Below are positions 35,841 through 47,679 of a stretch of 64,000 nt of DNA, one piece after another. Both the position numbers and the translations under genes were made by a program. Below the pieces are notes generated by a model, which saw nothing but the letters and a program-made list of their open reading frames with translations, did no database searches and had not been told where the DNA came from. This DNA comes from Pieris napi (taxonomy: Eukaryota; Arthropoda; Insecta; Lepidoptera; Pieridae), in assembly GCF_905475465.1 (NCBI RefSeq), contig NC_062254.1:10174001-10238000 (forward strand). Reading direction: 5' to 3'. Each line of letters opens with the position of its first letter. Position 1 is the first letter of the stretch.

Positions 35841-35844
35841 AAGC

Positions 35845-36060
35845 TCCTTACAAACGTTGTGTAAAATAAAAAACTTGGCGATCAAAAAGAGTGGCGGAGA
35901 GTTTATTGCCAGTTCTTCTCTTCCGTTCTACGCCCTTGATTTGAGAACTGGCAGTAAATGTGAAATTAGAAGCATTTAATATATTTTTTTTTTGACGTTC
36001 ATAACTTGTACATTGTGTTACCTACATGACTAAATGACTTTTGACTTTTATTTTAAGTTA
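35845..36060 (+). repeat. LINE C 3' tail, plus copy
   Basis: AAAAGAGTGGCGGAGAGTTT, CCAGTTCTTCTCTTCCGTTC and ACGCCCTTGATTTGAGAACT lead to TGACTTTTGACTTTTATTTT. The TTTGAC-like repeats at the end are probably the element's own simple 3' terminus. Confidence 0.85.
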
Positions 36061-36538
36061 TTCCAATGCTAATAACGATTTCTTTTGCAACGTATAGTTT
36101 ATTATACACTATCTTACAATGGTTGTAATAAAACCTTATACCTAATTAAAATATCAAGTTAAAATTGAAATGCGCCATAGAGTATAGATTTTGGTTAAAT
36201 TTTGACGTTCTTTGTTTAAAGTGCTTATATCATATGTTATACAGGTCCATGCATTTTGAAATTCTAAATTTGAATTTCACAAACAAATTAGACAAATGCG
36301 AATCTATGGTCGGTTGGTACGGACATTTTCTATGATTTAAACATCCTCGCAACTGTTATCTACTACGAAAGTCCCGCTGCGAGCTATAAGGCATTAAAAA
36401 CAATAAAAGTCAGAAGCTACAACTCTGCAACCTTATCGTTATCGTTACAAGACGATGCACACGAATGCTATCGCACTTTGCAGGACATTCGTTTTAAAGA
36501 AAGCCAAGCTTTTTCTGATTACGACTTTAAAGAGAGTA
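36060..36538. other. AT-rich DNA, nothing recognised
   Basis: No supported feature. Confidence 0.5.
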
Positions 36539-36540
36539 TT

Positions 36541-36650
36541 TCTTATATATAAAATTCTCGTGTCACAATGTTAGTTACCATACTCCTCCAAAACGGCTTG
36601 ACCGATTTTTATGAAATTTTATATGCATATGTGTACATATAAGTTATACT
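36541..36650 (+). mobile_element. Helitron 5' end fragment
   Basis: TCTTATATATAAAATTCTCG starts it, followed by ACTCCTCCAAAACGGCTTGA and CCGATTTTTATGAAATTTTA. The 3' part is absent. Confidence 0.8.
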
Positions 36651-37315
36651 AAACTGTTTAGTGTTGTAATTTTTACTTAGTTTATTACTTTCTTTGATAT
36701 ATATTTATTTAGTTGAATAAAATCATTTTATTGTTACCAATACAGTTAATATTAGTACTTAACTATTTGTAAAGATTTATTTAATGGCGTAAAAGAACAT
36801 TGTATTTAGTAAGTAAGTTAGTAATAAGCTGTAAATCTTTCTCAATAAATAAAATAAAAATAAAAATATTCAGTAGGTCTGAAAATCTATTTTTCATACC
36901 TATAAAGATTAGGTTTTCTTGGAAATGCTTAATGGTTTACAAAAAATTTAAATCGTATTTCATACGTTGTCTAGACAGATTTGTATTATGAAATTAAAAT
37001 AGTCGTCTAGACTGATATCTATTTGTTTATTGATATTCAAAGAACGCGCCGCAACTCTGCAGTCCGGCTTCGATATAAGGACCTTTTGCTATACAGAAAA
37101 ACAACCATGCGATTGAATTATAATTTAAATATCAGTAATAATAATTTTGTATGGAAAACTTAATTTGCTCTATGGATATTTAAGTCTATTAACCAGAAAC
37201 ACAAATGTATTTAGTATCTAAATAAAATATGTTTTTATATATAAATTTTAGTTATTACTATTAGTATTATTGCTAGTTTATAACATTTCCCTCGACTTTT
37301 TCGAAGGCCTTTGAA
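36650..37315. other. AT-rich DNA, nothing recognised
   Basis: No supported feature. Confidence 0.5.
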
Positions 37316-37317
37316 TG

Positions 37318-37640
37318 TCACCATATCAAAAATAAAAATAAAATGTTTATTATGGAACATAAGATACATGTATCACTTATTCCACGTCATTAAATTTGAA
37401 TTTGTCTCTCATCGAAAAAGAAGACAGAGGGTGTAGGCCGAGAGAAAAAGCCGGCGTTTAAAACTCTCGGTACTCTTTTAAAATAGCAAATCATCAAACA
37501 ACACTTATTTAAAACAAATATCGCAAATAAATTAGAAGTAGCCTGTCTAGCACTAGTCCCAGGCCCTTTAATCAACTAGATAATCGTTGACTATATAGTA
37601 AGCCTTTTTACACAGCTTTTCTTTAATACATTTAATACAT
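37318..37640 (-). repeat. Interspersed repeat D, copy 2
   Basis: It is in the same orientation and order as 24030-24395, with GTGTAGGCCGAGAGAAAAAG, CTCGGTACTCTTTTAAAATA and AGTCCCAGGCCCTT. The minus-strand 61-codon frame here is within the repeat. Confidence 0.8.
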
Positions 37641-37644
37641 ATCA

Positions 37645-38365
37645 TCGGTCCTTCGCTATCCTAAAATATTCAACCTCGGCTATCTTTCTTATGTTATATT
37701 TAAACATATCCTCTATTTAATACAGTGTATGTTTATACATTGAAAGTAGTGAGATAGTACCGAAATTAATATTTATTATATAGTAAGTGTATAAAACATA
37801 TATAATGAAATAGACGGAAAGTTTTTACTTATATTAAGAAAAAAATATTTCAATTGTAGACTTATAAATATAAACATTTATGCATCCACTGAAAATCATG
37901 CAGAACATGTCAAAGATAATTTTGACAAACATAGTTATGGGTGAATTAAATGGAAGAGCATAATGAAGACGTCCTGGCGAAGAGAACTTACAGAATGGCA
38001 AACAATATATTATATTTATTGTGCATGTGAGATCTAAGAATAAAATCTATTAGTAAAGACACAAAAGATGAGCAACTATTGCCTTGATCGAACTGTGGTT
38101 GGCATATTTCAAATTGGACAGCAATTGAATATTGCTGCAGCTCTCCCTCATTACGGCGATGAAAGAGACCGCGGATCATTTTCAGCGGCATCTAGTGGCC
38201 GATGCAAGTGACGGGAAGGAAATTGCAGGCTTTCACGGTAGAAACAATATTCTAGTGAATAGCTCTTTCATAGTTGAAACTGTAAAATTGCATAAAAAGC
38301 AGACATATTTTGTATCCGTGTTTATATATAATTATCCGTAAAGAATTAAAACTACTTATATTTTT
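37645..38365. other. AT-rich DNA, nothing recognised
   Basis: Two short overlapping frames on opposite strands (37988-38341) show no motif. Confidence 0.45.
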
Positions 38366-38367
38366 AA

Positions 38368-38819
38368 TCTAATATATAAAATTCTCGTTTCACAATGTTC
38401 GTTCTCACACTCTGAAACAGCTGGACCGATTCTTATAATTTTTTTTATGCATATTCAGTAAGTCTGAGAATCGGCTATTATCTTTATTTCAAACCCCTTA
38501 ATGTTAATTGTAGTCTATCCCCTAAATTTTAATTTTAATTTTTTAGATAATTTTTTTTATTTTATTTTTTTTTATGATACAGTGTACAAAAATACATACA
38601 ACCTTTAATTTTAAGCTCTCTAAGTTCAACTATTTTTATATTTTACTATTAAAATCTTATGACTTTAACTCTGAGGTTTATATAGAAAAAAACCTAAAAG
38701 TTTTCATTCCAGAAAATCGAACAGTCTCTGGGGTAGCATAGCAAAATGTTCCATGTTGGTATGTACTAAAAAGGTAGGCTAAGTGAAATCACATTAAGAA
38801 GAAATGAGGGAGCCGCTAG
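38368..38819 (+). mobile_element. Non-autonomous Helitron
   Basis: It starts TCTAATATATAAAATTCTCG after an A, has TGAAACAGCTGGACCGATTC and GTCTGAGAATCGGCTATTAT, and possibly ends GGGAGCCGCTAG followed by T. The 5' end is secure. The 3' end is a plausible CTAG but may belong elsewhere. Confidence 0.7.
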
Positions 38820-39485
38820 TGTTTTTATATATTTAAAAAACTTATTCTTAATATTTATTTAATTTTGATGAATGAATTTCTGTTCGTTTGTCTCTTCACT
38901 AAAACTCGAGAATGACTGGCTAATTATGATCTTGGTTGGAAACATAAATAATTAGTCAAGAAATGTACTATAATTAATTTATTAAAATTTACCACATCAA
39001 ACAATACTAAATCTACGGTATATGTTACAAACTCTTTTATCTAAAATGTATGACAATTTAGGTTAACATAAATGTTACAAAAAAAATACTATAAATTGAT
39101 AGGAAATATTTGATTTATTTTTCCTGAGAAATAATTGTGGCTTGCTTGTCATTTACTTATGTCTTCAGAAATTTGGATTCCATAGCTGAAGTACAAGGTC
39201 CGATCTCCTTGATCTGTTTCAAAAGTTCTGTATTAATTTTGACACAAATATATGTAGGTGATACGAAGTTCACTGGGTCATCTCATTCAAATCAATTCAG
39301 AACATTCAGGCTATTATTTTGGCCAATACAATAGTGAGATATATTACATTTTCGTTTCATTTCGTTACCACAATTAATTTGTTAAATAAAATCCAATACT
39401 AATTACGTTTATATAAGAGCATATTATATAAATATGTCTTCAGTGCCATGAAGTATTTGTGAGTCTACCTCAGCTATTAATAATA
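38820..39485. other. AT-rich DNA, nothing recognised
   Basis: No supported feature. Confidence 0.5.
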
Positions 39486-39489
39486 AGTA

Positions 39490-39632
39490 ATAATAATAAT
39501 CTTTATTCATTTTTCTCACCGTGTTCATAAACAAGTGACAGTTATATATTATTATAAATAAGTAATTGTCTTTCTTCTATTTAGGGAAAATGTTAGTTTG
39601 TGTGAAACTGGTGCCTGCTAAAGGTAAGAATT
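39490..39632. repeat. Interspersed repeat E, copy 2
   Basis: It shares GTTATATATTATTATAAATA, ATTTAGGGAAAATGTTAGTT and GGTGCCTGCTAAAGGTAAG with 34045-34230. Confidence 0.65.
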
Positions 39633-39829
39633 ACAAAAAGCTTCAGTGTTTTGATTACTACAACTTCACAATACAACTAAAACACTAAAAGTTTTGTCTG
39701 ATACGTTGCTATACTCAACATATTTTCCATTAACTATGTTTAATTATAATATTCACCATTTCAACTACAGCACCACACGTTACCACGCGATACTATTAAA
39801 TGAAAAGTTCATTTTTTAATATTTGTAAA

Positions 39830-40225
39830 TTTTTTTCGAATGAGTTTTAAACTATATAATGATCGAAGAAAAGTGAGCGAGTGATTGAGAGGGAGTGAGA
39901 AGGGTAATTCCCTTTTAGAAATTCTATTTTTAAAATTAAAAGATTTCGTAAAGAGTATTTTTGAAATATTAGTATTTTTTATTTCATGCAAAATAATAAA
40001 CTAAAATGCCACGTTTTTTATTATCTAAGGAATAAATTAAAAACATTAAATTTATAATTTGTTTTAATTTTCGACACTTAATATTTTAATGACAATTAAA
40101 TTCATTAAATTACACATCTTCCTTTTTCCCTCCCTCTAACTTTCGGAAATCTAAACTTTTTAGATTTGTATAAATATGAACAAGACTTAAAAATTAGTGG
40201 CCAAAGAAGTTTCACTTCTAACATG
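39830..40225. mobile_element. GAAGTGAAACTTC inverted-repeat element, copy 1
   Basis: It aligns with 51820-53130 (once the Harbinger insertion is removed): GAAATTCTATTTTTAAAATT, TTATTTCATGCAAAATAATA, TTCCTTTTTCCCTCCCTCTA, ending CCAAAGAAGTTTCACTTCTA. The right end is the inverted-repeat terminus; the left terminus is degraded. There is no coding sequence. Confidence 0.7.
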
Positions 40226-40284
40226 ACTTTGTACGCACGCACTTTTTTAAAGGCACATTGTAGATTTCATACTCGAAATACTAC

Positions 40285-41180
40285 AACCTACCGAACTTGT
40301 CGAAAACCTCCAGCGGGTCCTATTTTGTGTTTTTTGATTCTATGTTAACACGCCTATTTGGTTGTGGTATGGTGAGTTAAAAGGTATGGTTTAAAGGACC
40401 GTAAAATATACTTTATAGATATTTGTTACAGTCGGATAAAAAAGGGGTATAATAAACATGAAAGCTTAATTTCAGTGTAGCTGTCCACAAGCACGGCTGG
40501 CTGTTGTCCAAACAGGTGATACTAACAACTTGACACTATTGTGCTTGTAAATGAGCTCTTGGCTGAGTATAATGTTGAATTTCCATTCAGACGGACGTTG
40601 TAATAATAAATCTTAGTAATCTAAGTAACCAATGTGTATTATACTTGCTGTACTGTTCCTGTGCTTTAAATAATAGAGGATTTTATTTTTACTCTTTATT
40701 AAGCACTCGCGTACAACAATAGAGTATAAGCGGAGTAATGAAATGTTAATTGCTATGTAATAAATGCAATGGTACTGTTTTAGAGAGTGCCTACGGCTAT
40801 ACTATCGGGACGTAACTCCCATGATTTAGGAAATCGCCACGCTTGTAAAACTAAGATAGCCTGAGTGAGCAAAATGTACCTTGCCTCGTATACTTTCAAT
40901 AAAATAATACAAGCAAAAAATGCTTAGAGTTACTAGTGGTTATTATTATTACACCGTTTCAGAGTATCTGACTGATAGACTTTAGTTTCTTTATAAGTTA
41001 AGTTTCTTAATAATGTTAAGTACATTCTCCTTTTCGCTTTGAGATTCCTTCTATCACTTTTAAGAATCATAATTTATTTTTATTATATTTTTTGTTATAT
41101 TTAATTGCTCTCACTTTACCCACATGATATTGCAAGTAAATATTTCTTGCTAAACAATGCTAGACATTATAGTCATTCCT
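40285..41180. other. AT-rich DNA, nothing recognised
   Basis: No supported feature. Confidence 0.5.
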
Positions 41181-41184
41181 ATTA

Positions 41185-41425
41185 ATGGAATAGTCAAAGC
41201 TCTCGTAAAACGTAAATTAATCAATAAAGCTTTGTATAAATTTGGCGAATATTTAAATGATCCTAATCATTGGGATTGATTTGCTCCAGTTCGTGACTCA
41301 AAACTTAGCGATTAAAAATAGTGGCGGTGAGTTTCTTGCCAGTTCTTCTTGCTCGGTCTACGCCCTTGACTTCTGACGTTTATAAATGTACTTGTATACC
41401 TATATCAATAATATACTTTGACTTT
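41185..41425 (+). repeat. LINE C 3' end including ORF2 C-terminus
   Basis: The plus strand encodes VKALVKRKLINKALYKFGEY followed by LNDPNHWD and a stop. This is the style of the last residues of several LINE ORF2 proteins. The 3' tail follows: AAATAGTGGCGGTGAGTTTC and TTCTTGCTCGGTCTACGCCC. It links the TTTGAC-ending tails to a coding element. Truncated at both sides. Confidence 0.65.
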
Positions 41426-41429
41426 GATG

Positions 41430-41900
41430 TAATCTTCCGTACCAACCCTGGGATTATGCGAACCAAACAGCAATACATTTTTCGTACTATTTATTTGTAC
41501 GGTGAAGAGTCCGAGAATCGAGTTTTAAATAAATTTATTCAAACGATAAAAGTTGACAGTAAAATGAAAAATGGCGTCGCCAAGTAGAGATTAGAGTAAT
41601 AAAACACGACAGACGGTTTCTTTATTCTGAAATCTGGATTAAGGAAAACATGTTTGAATTTTTGTTTTTCCGAATTCCCACATAAATCATCTTGTCCAAT
41701 TTAAAAGAAGTAATTTCGCGCTCCCCAAATTCAGCTTACCTTTTCAAAGGACTTTTTTGATGGATTTGTATGGGTTTTAATCGAATTACTGCGACCTTAA
41801 CACGGCTTTATAAGACACATTTGAGTTAACATTTTTATGATGATGAAATAAAAGAGCGAATGAATTCTCAAAAGGCTAGAGATTCCATCGACTCTATATC
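41430..41900. other. AT-rich DNA, nothing recognised
   Basis: No supported feature. Confidence 0.5.
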
Positions 41901-41903
41901 ATA

Positions 41904-42785
41904 CTAGCTGATCCAACAGACGTCGTACTGTCTTCACTATGAATATTAATTTAGAATTGGCCATTAAGCCATAAGGTTTAATCAAAAAAGTTTGAATTGT
42001 ATGGTATTCTTAGGGTCGATTCGACCAAACAAGAGTAAATCTTAATCTTTGAATAAATCGTCAGTTAATCGAGAGTAAATCAATTTTACGTTTTACCAAC
42101 TTCATATTCTAAGAATAGTGGGCTTATTCGGGAATTGCTACTATACCGCCGTTTCGCACGGAATAACAGCTATTCCTAGAATAATTTAATGGCGTCAGTC
42201 AGTCCAATCAGCTGATTTCTGTCATTTCACAAATATGTATTCTGTGTTTTAATTTCAAGTCAACGCAACGCACTAAATTAATAGTCTAGCATTGTATAAT
42301 GAAACGTTTAAACAATTTATTATTTATTTATGTATTTTTAGATTTTTTATTTTCTATAATATTAGAATGAAATTCAACTAGGCTCAACAGAAGTTCCTTT
42401 TTAGACGAAAGCCTCAAACAAACAAGAAATAAAAACTTTTTGTTGTCGTTTGACACCTGTTAAAAGCTACTTTTCATACGGCAAAATCGAGTTGACATGA
42501 TGTATGCTCTTACACTGTCCCGTTCTAGAACAACATTTAATTTGCCGAGTTTTATTTTCGTTCACCATTCTCTTGCTATTCGCGTATTGTTATTCCTAGC
42601 GCAATTATACTATCGATTACGTGGACAAACGACTACTCGAGATCAAAATCATGGAATAGATTATTCTTGGTATAGTTACTCGTGTATAAATTGAAGTTTG
42701 GTCGAATCGACCCTTAAGTTTTCAAATTTTCCGCGTAATTTTCTATCATAGGAACTTTCTCCTGATAATAACAAACACAAGAAAA
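41904..42785 (-). mobile_element. Helitron, minus strand, split by a 701-bp MITE
   Basis: The plus strand starts ACTAGCTGATCCAACAGACG, the reversed 3' end with CTAG at 41904-41907. The Helitron body runs to GTATTC, is interrupted at 42013-42713, and resumes as AGTTTTCAAATTTTCCGCGT and ATAGGAACTTTCTCCTGATA, both typical of lepidopteran Helitrons. The 5' end is missing; repeat H begins at 42791. Confidence 0.75.
42013..42713. mobile_element. 701-bp MITE with TTA target duplication
   Basis: The ends are GGGTCGATTCGACCAAAC and GTTTGGTCGAATCGACCC, perfect 18-bp inverted repeats. TTA lies at 42010-42012 and 42714-42716. The terminal GGTCGATTCGACC is itself palindromic. No transposase motif is visible; the frame at 42497-42694 is not recognised. 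The TWA-type duplication suggests PIF/Harbinger mobilisation (inference). Confidence 0.88.
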
Positions 42786-42790
42786 AAAAA

Positions 42791-43161
42791 CGTGGTGCAC
42801 TCGGGGACTGCCGCGGTGAAGCTATTGCATAGCATTTTTTATCAACTTATGCAATTAAAATTATTTAATTATTTTTATTCATGCAGTATTTTCTTTGATA
42901 TTAATTCAATCTACCACTCTACCAGAATCAGACTAACACGCCTATATAGACTATCTCACTCTAACGCGTACCGGCTCCACCGGCCGCGCTTACGCTACGT
43001 CACCGATCTTGTCAGAGAGATGTGAATACAGTATGCGTTCTGTCCCGCTCTATCGCGTATGGCCGCACCTACGTCATCGTGTGTTAGGTTTTTTTCGTTA
43101 CGGAATTTCTTTGTTCAGTCGCCGCGCTCAAAGCCCGCGATAAAAGCTATGCAATAGCTTA
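42791..43161 (+). repeat. GC-rich repeat H, single-unit copy
   Basis: It begins CGTGGTGCACTCGGGGACTG and ends with the AAAGCTATGCAATAGCTTA motif. GCTATTGCATAGC also occurs near the left end, so the two ends share an inverted motif. It includes ACCGGCCGCGCTTACGCTAC and a single CAGAACGCATAC-type block (reversed). Much GC-richer than its surroundings. Confidence 0.8.
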
Positions 43162-43164
43162 AAA

Positions 43165-43485
43165 ATATTGAAAAGATATCTTACAAACACGAGTTTATTG
43201 TATTAGAAAATTAATTCTTATGTCATCGGTCATAACTTGACTGTAGTAGGTTGGTCTTTCATTATTCGTGTAATATAGGAAATTGCGGGTCACTGAAATT
43301 GGACGCGAGCCAAACCAAACACTGACCAAACTGAAGAAATTCTTAGTTAGAATTTTAGGCTAAGATGTGATAGTGCTATTTAAATTTAAATATTCGTGAT
43401 ACAGAATATGTGTGATTTGTTTCTTCGCAATTTAAACGTTCTCAAATATGCAATATAGAATAATAGATATTAATCATCAGTAGAT
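43165..43485. other. AT-rich DNA, nothing recognised
   Basis: No supported feature. Confidence 0.5.
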
Positions 43486-43489
43486 ATAA

Positions 43490-43640
43490 ATAGATAAAAA
43501 GAGTGGCGGAGATTATTGCTACGTCCTTGATTTAAGAACAGTCAGTCAATGTAAAATTAGAAGCAGTAATGTATATTTTATTTTTGACGTTCATAAGGGT
43601 ACGTTGTGTTACATAAATGAATGAATGATTTTTTAATTAT
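43490..43640 (+). repeat. LINE C 3' tail, diverged
   Basis: AAAAAGAGTGGCGGAGATTA, ACGTCCTTGATTTAAGAACA and TTGACGTTCATAAGGGTACG match the family with a deletion in the middle. Confidence 0.75.
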
Positions 43641-44236
43641 AATATGATATATTTTGACATACCAGCTCTATATCAAACCAATACTGATTTTTATAAATTG
43701 ATTTTTTGCTAATGGCTGGTATTAGACCCTCCTAACAAAGAGCAAGACCCAAATTTAGTAGCGCTGATGTTACTAACTTAAAATTGAGGCAGAAAAACTC
43801 AATATTGAGATCGTTATCGCTAATATAAATGTAAAATAATCTATGGTGTGTATGATAATTTATTTTTTTCACGATTGGAAATAAAACGGGCTTTATTATT
43901 ATTATTATAACGCACAACCAAATGAGTGTCTAAGTACGGAAACTGAGTCCACACTACTATACTATACTGTTCTATTCCATTGTGCTTACGCTTTCACAAA
44001 ATGAATCATAGCTTTCTATGATTACGGGGGTAAAACTTACCATTGAAACTTTGTATGGCATTTATGGGTTCCATTAAATATCGTCTCGTTAGACGTAAAG
44101 TATAAAAGGACTATTACAAAAGCTCATTGAGGTGAGGAAAATGGTCATATTGTTATGCGATTAAGGACAGTCTATACAAATTACGTTTCGTCAGCAGTTT
44201 ATGTTCAGAAATTGTTTCCTATTTTTATACTACATA

Positions 44237-45052
44237 CTAGCAATGCCCCGTGGTTTCACTCGCGTAGATTTTTATCTCAACTAATGCGGTTGAATTAGTT
44301 AAGATTAAAATAGAAACATAATACTAAAAAAAATTCAGTCAACTCAAATTTAATTTCACGAAATACATACCAGAACACAAATCGATACTTATTATATAGA
44401 ACATCGCTAACAGACAAACAAAAACTAGATGCCTCACAAATGGGTTTTAAAGTACCTTCTTTGTGGCTTTCTCATACACTTAATAGTTTATTTCGCCTTT
44501 ATACCGGTACTATAACAGCAGTGCAATATTTTCAGAAGATATTACTTTTAGAATTACTTGCAATTGCTTTGAGACCTTAAATACCTATTCAGAAGTGTTC
44601 TGTTTAAATACAATAAAAGTTATGGCTGCAATAAAAAATATATAGCTAATAAAAAACTACATTCAACAGTGTTTAACTTTGCAAATTTTCGGCAATAGAT
44701 GGCGTACTAACGCCAGCATTTAATTTGCCTCTATCTTAATATCAATAAGTTATCGGACAATTTGATGACAGTTAAAAAACACTTGAAACGTCAAATTATG
44801 TGAATAATTCACATTTGTGTTAAAGAAAATTTACAAAAAAGTAGTCAAAAAAGGAGGTTCCTTTATAAACGTAGCTTTTCAGCATGAAAACAACAAGAAA
44901 ATTTCAGTCTTGCCAGCATGCAATGGAAAGAAGCATCATAAAGTTGAGGAGAATAAACAAAACAAGAAATGTTAAAATTCGTAAAAAAAATTCAAGCCGT
45001 TTCGGAGGAGTTTAACTACAAACACCGCGACATGAGAATTTTATATATTAGA
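44237..45052 (-). mobile_element. Helitron, minus strand, ~816 bp
   Basis: The reversed 5' end is TCTAATATATAAAATTCTCA at 45052, followed by AAACTCCTCCGAAACGGCTT. The reversed 3' end is GAAACCACGGGGCATTGCTAG at 44237-44257 on the minus strand (written here as its last bases). The flanks are A before and T after, as expected for insertion at AT. The interior has the AGATGGCGTACTAACGCCAG motif seen in related elements. There is no Rep/helicase coding region, so it is non-autonomous. Confidence 0.8.
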
Positions 45053-45054
45053 TG

Positions 45055-45790
45055 TTGAGATCCAAAATTATATTAATAATCTTTATTTCATGATAGTACG
45101 AGTATTTACATTACAGTAAGTTTCGAAGTAAACAGTAACTAAAAATTATTCGTATCACACACAGCTGTGTCGTTTCCTGTTTGTGTATACTCAGAATATA
45201 CAAATGAAAATAACGGTACCTTATTTTAATTCTACACATTTTCAGTACTTATAAAAATAGCGGAATTTATAAACGTCTTATTTTTTCAGACATAACAAAA
45301 GACCGTATATAGAAAATGAAAGCATAAAAACTGCGTCCCATTTTCCTAAAAGGTGTTTAAGTCCATTGTGACGTGTTTAAAACGAAGCCTGCAATTACTG
45401 CAACAGTCACCGATAGCAAACAAAGACTTTTTGAAGCTTTTGTTTTGCACTTAAGGTTTTTTGCTGTCCGTAACGGAAGGTAATTGACAGACTGAAAAGA
45501 CGGTAAAATATTGAAGATGAAAATTAATACTTCCATAGAAAACTGAAGACTTCGACTGGCACTTTGAGTCAATGTAGTTTATGTACTTTTAACTTAGCAG
45601 AAACTATTTTCAAAAAAAATGGCTCAATAAAACTAAATTTAGAAGCCTTTGAATTTTGTACTAGAACCACTTTCTCTCACTTCTAATTTTGTAATAGGTA
45701 GACTGAATGAAATAAACTTCTTATCCACGTACAGTACATATGTTACACTCGCCATGTGTGTTCAGAGGAGTTCTTTGGATTAATACCTGC
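45055..45790. other. AT-rich DNA, nothing recognised
   Basis: A 71-codon minus-strand frame (45357-45572) has no motif. Confidence 0.5.
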
Positions 45791-45794
45791 AGCC

Positions 45795-46035
45795 GAGTTT
45801 ATCATCGGACGTCGAGGCAGAATACAAAATTCCACCCGTATCACCTCGACGTCTGTCGTTCTACAACTGAGCGTTTTTTTGCCGCTCACCACCGCTACTA
45901 GGACTTAAGAAAGGGCGTACCAATTCTTATAAGGCTGACAACCCGTTCGCCCTTTGGTTTTTGGTGTCCAAAGGCGGCGGTATGACTTAACATTAGATGT
46001 ATTTCCTACCCATTTCCCATTGTTGTAAAAAAAAG
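45795..46035 (+). repeat. LINE 3'-end copy, internally deleted
   Basis: ATCATCGGACGTCGAGGCAG, CACCCGTATCACCTCGACGT, ACAACTGAGCG and AAAGGCGGCGGTATGACTTA match the 51.3-kb copy. The TGGAACCAGCTGCCC block is deleted. It ends in an A tract. Confidence 0.85.
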
Positions 46036-46039
46036 TAAT

Positions 46040-46735
46040 TGTACGATTAATATCATTATTACCTTGCAGCAGTACCTCATAGCCACCATTGGTTATAATG
46101 CAACATAATTATTTATTTATTTTATTTCATACCTTATAGTATACCTACTTACTAGCGGACCTTCAAGGGCGAAACCAACAGACTTAGTAGCAAAGACATG
46201 GTGGTGTCGCCATTACACAGCGAGGATGGCATGATGACGACATGAAAATTAAATACAAAATATTTACCATATACGTTATAATTTTACTCAAATTATAACG
46301 TATATTGTAAATATTTTGATCTATTCACCAAATTTTATTTCATTATTATGTTTCTGTGCAGAATGTATAAATCAAATGCAGAAAGTATTTCCACTATTGG
46401 TTAGCAAATAGTAAGTTTTGGTCTTCAAAAGAATCCAAGATAAAGCCTAAAACTAAAGTTACCCAGTGCTCTTTAGGTTCAAGTGCCTAAAGAGCTTTTC
46501 TCTCAAGAGCTCGATATTGCGATATCGAGATAGTAATATTTTATTTGTATTGGAATACAATGAGATATTATTAGTATTTATTTTATATCAGAACAAGGGT
46601 GGTTGGGAATAAAATATATCATTCACATTTCATTTGAATGCATATTCTACTAATAATATTCATAAATATTTATTTCCAACACACAAATATATGTATTTAC
46701 AATATTCTTAAACTAAATAGTAAAAATAATAAAAA
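46040..46735. other. AT-rich DNA with a short palindrome
   Basis: ATATTTACCATATACGTTATAATT is echoed in reverse about 40 bases later (46258-46315), a local inverted repeat. No gene. Confidence 0.4.
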
Positions 46736-46739
46736 ATCT

Positions 46740-46822
46740 GAAATAGATAATTAAAACAATATATAAGTTTGGTCCCTGTGGCAGTGTTTAAGCGTTAGCG
46801 CTGGCAGAATTTCCTGCGCTAT
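46740..46822 (+). repeat. Repeat F fragment (probable LINE tail)
   Basis: TTTGGTCCCTGTGGCAGTGT and AGCGCTGGCAGAATTTCC match the reverse of 28127-28200. Confidence 0.6.
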
Positions 46823-46824
46823 AT

Positions 46825-47340
46825 TGCGATTCTTATTCCTTTGATGTTCACATTTAATGTAGGTACCTCAAGTTGACTAAAACTTATTGTCGATTTATTA
46901 CTTATTACAAATGCAAACCTATCTTCTAAAACATTAATTGTAGATTTATTGAGAAAAATGCGAACAAAACACACACGAAAAATGTTTTTGTGTGTGTGTT
47001 TTTTTACGTTATGCAACTAATCCAGTTGTTATATAAAAAATTAATTAAATGTGTAGTACTTACGTAGAACGAAGTAGATCGATGAATGGAAATATTGTTG
47101 TTTCCAAGTGTAAAAGAAAAGTAGAGTTAAAATCGATTTTCGTTTAGGTTTAGTAATTTTAATTGTTTTGTTTAATGTTTGTATTATCTCTTCGAGTATG
47201 TCATGTTTGCCTATAAGGGCTTGTCACACAAAAAATTGTATATCGTGGTTCAATCAGTGTATTTTGTAATTGTAAATGTATCAGTGTTTCGAGCGTTCTC
47301 AAGCTTTTATCAATAAAAATAAAAAAAAGCTTTTAATTTC
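46825..47340. other. AT-rich DNA, nothing recognised
   Basis: A GT-rich tract near 46988-47001. No gene. Confidence 0.5.
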
Positions 47341-47348
47341 TTTAACAG

Positions 47349-47589
47349 CCCTGTGATTCTGTAACTCACTTCACGAACTCACACAGCGGTTTTCGCATCG
47401 GCGGTCGCTCTCAAATCAGTCGTGAAGCAGTCATTTTATGATTTGGCATTCTGATAAACAATAAAGTACAAGCTCCCACCTTTTCAGAATGTCAAATCAT
47501 AAAATGACTGCTTCACGACTGATTTGAGAGCGACCGCCGATGCGAAAACCGCTGTGTGAGTTCGTGAAGTGAGTTACAGAATCGCAGGG
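47349..47589. mobile_element. Fold-back MITE copy 3 (241 bp), CAG target duplication
   Basis: The two arms are nearly perfect reverse complements over about 105 bp each with a short centre. Ends are CCCTGTGATTCTGTAACTCA and, reversed, CCCTGCGATTCTGTAACTCA. CAG lies at 47346-47348 and 47590-47592. It sits at the 3' edge of a LINE tail in the motif ACAGGAGGCAAACGGG, where other copies have a single CAG. Confidence 0.92.
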
Positions 47590-47591
47590 CA

Positions 47592-47675
47592 GAGGACAAA
47601 CGGGCAAGAGCCTCACTGAATGTTAAGTGATTTCGCCCATTGACAATCACATTGCCAAAACACTCGCAAGTGCTT
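47592..47675 (-). repeat. LINE 3'-end copy beside the fold-back MITE
   Basis: GAGGACAAACGGGCAAGAGC and TGTTAAGTGATTTCGCCCAT are the reversed LINE tail. The MITE separates it from its T-rich edge. Confidence 0.75.
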
Positions 47676-47679
47676 TATT

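Noticed and set aside
42009..42716. piggyBac origin for the 701-bp element because TTAA follows its right end
   Set aside because: The left flank is CTTA, so only TTA is duplicated; a three-base duplication fits better.
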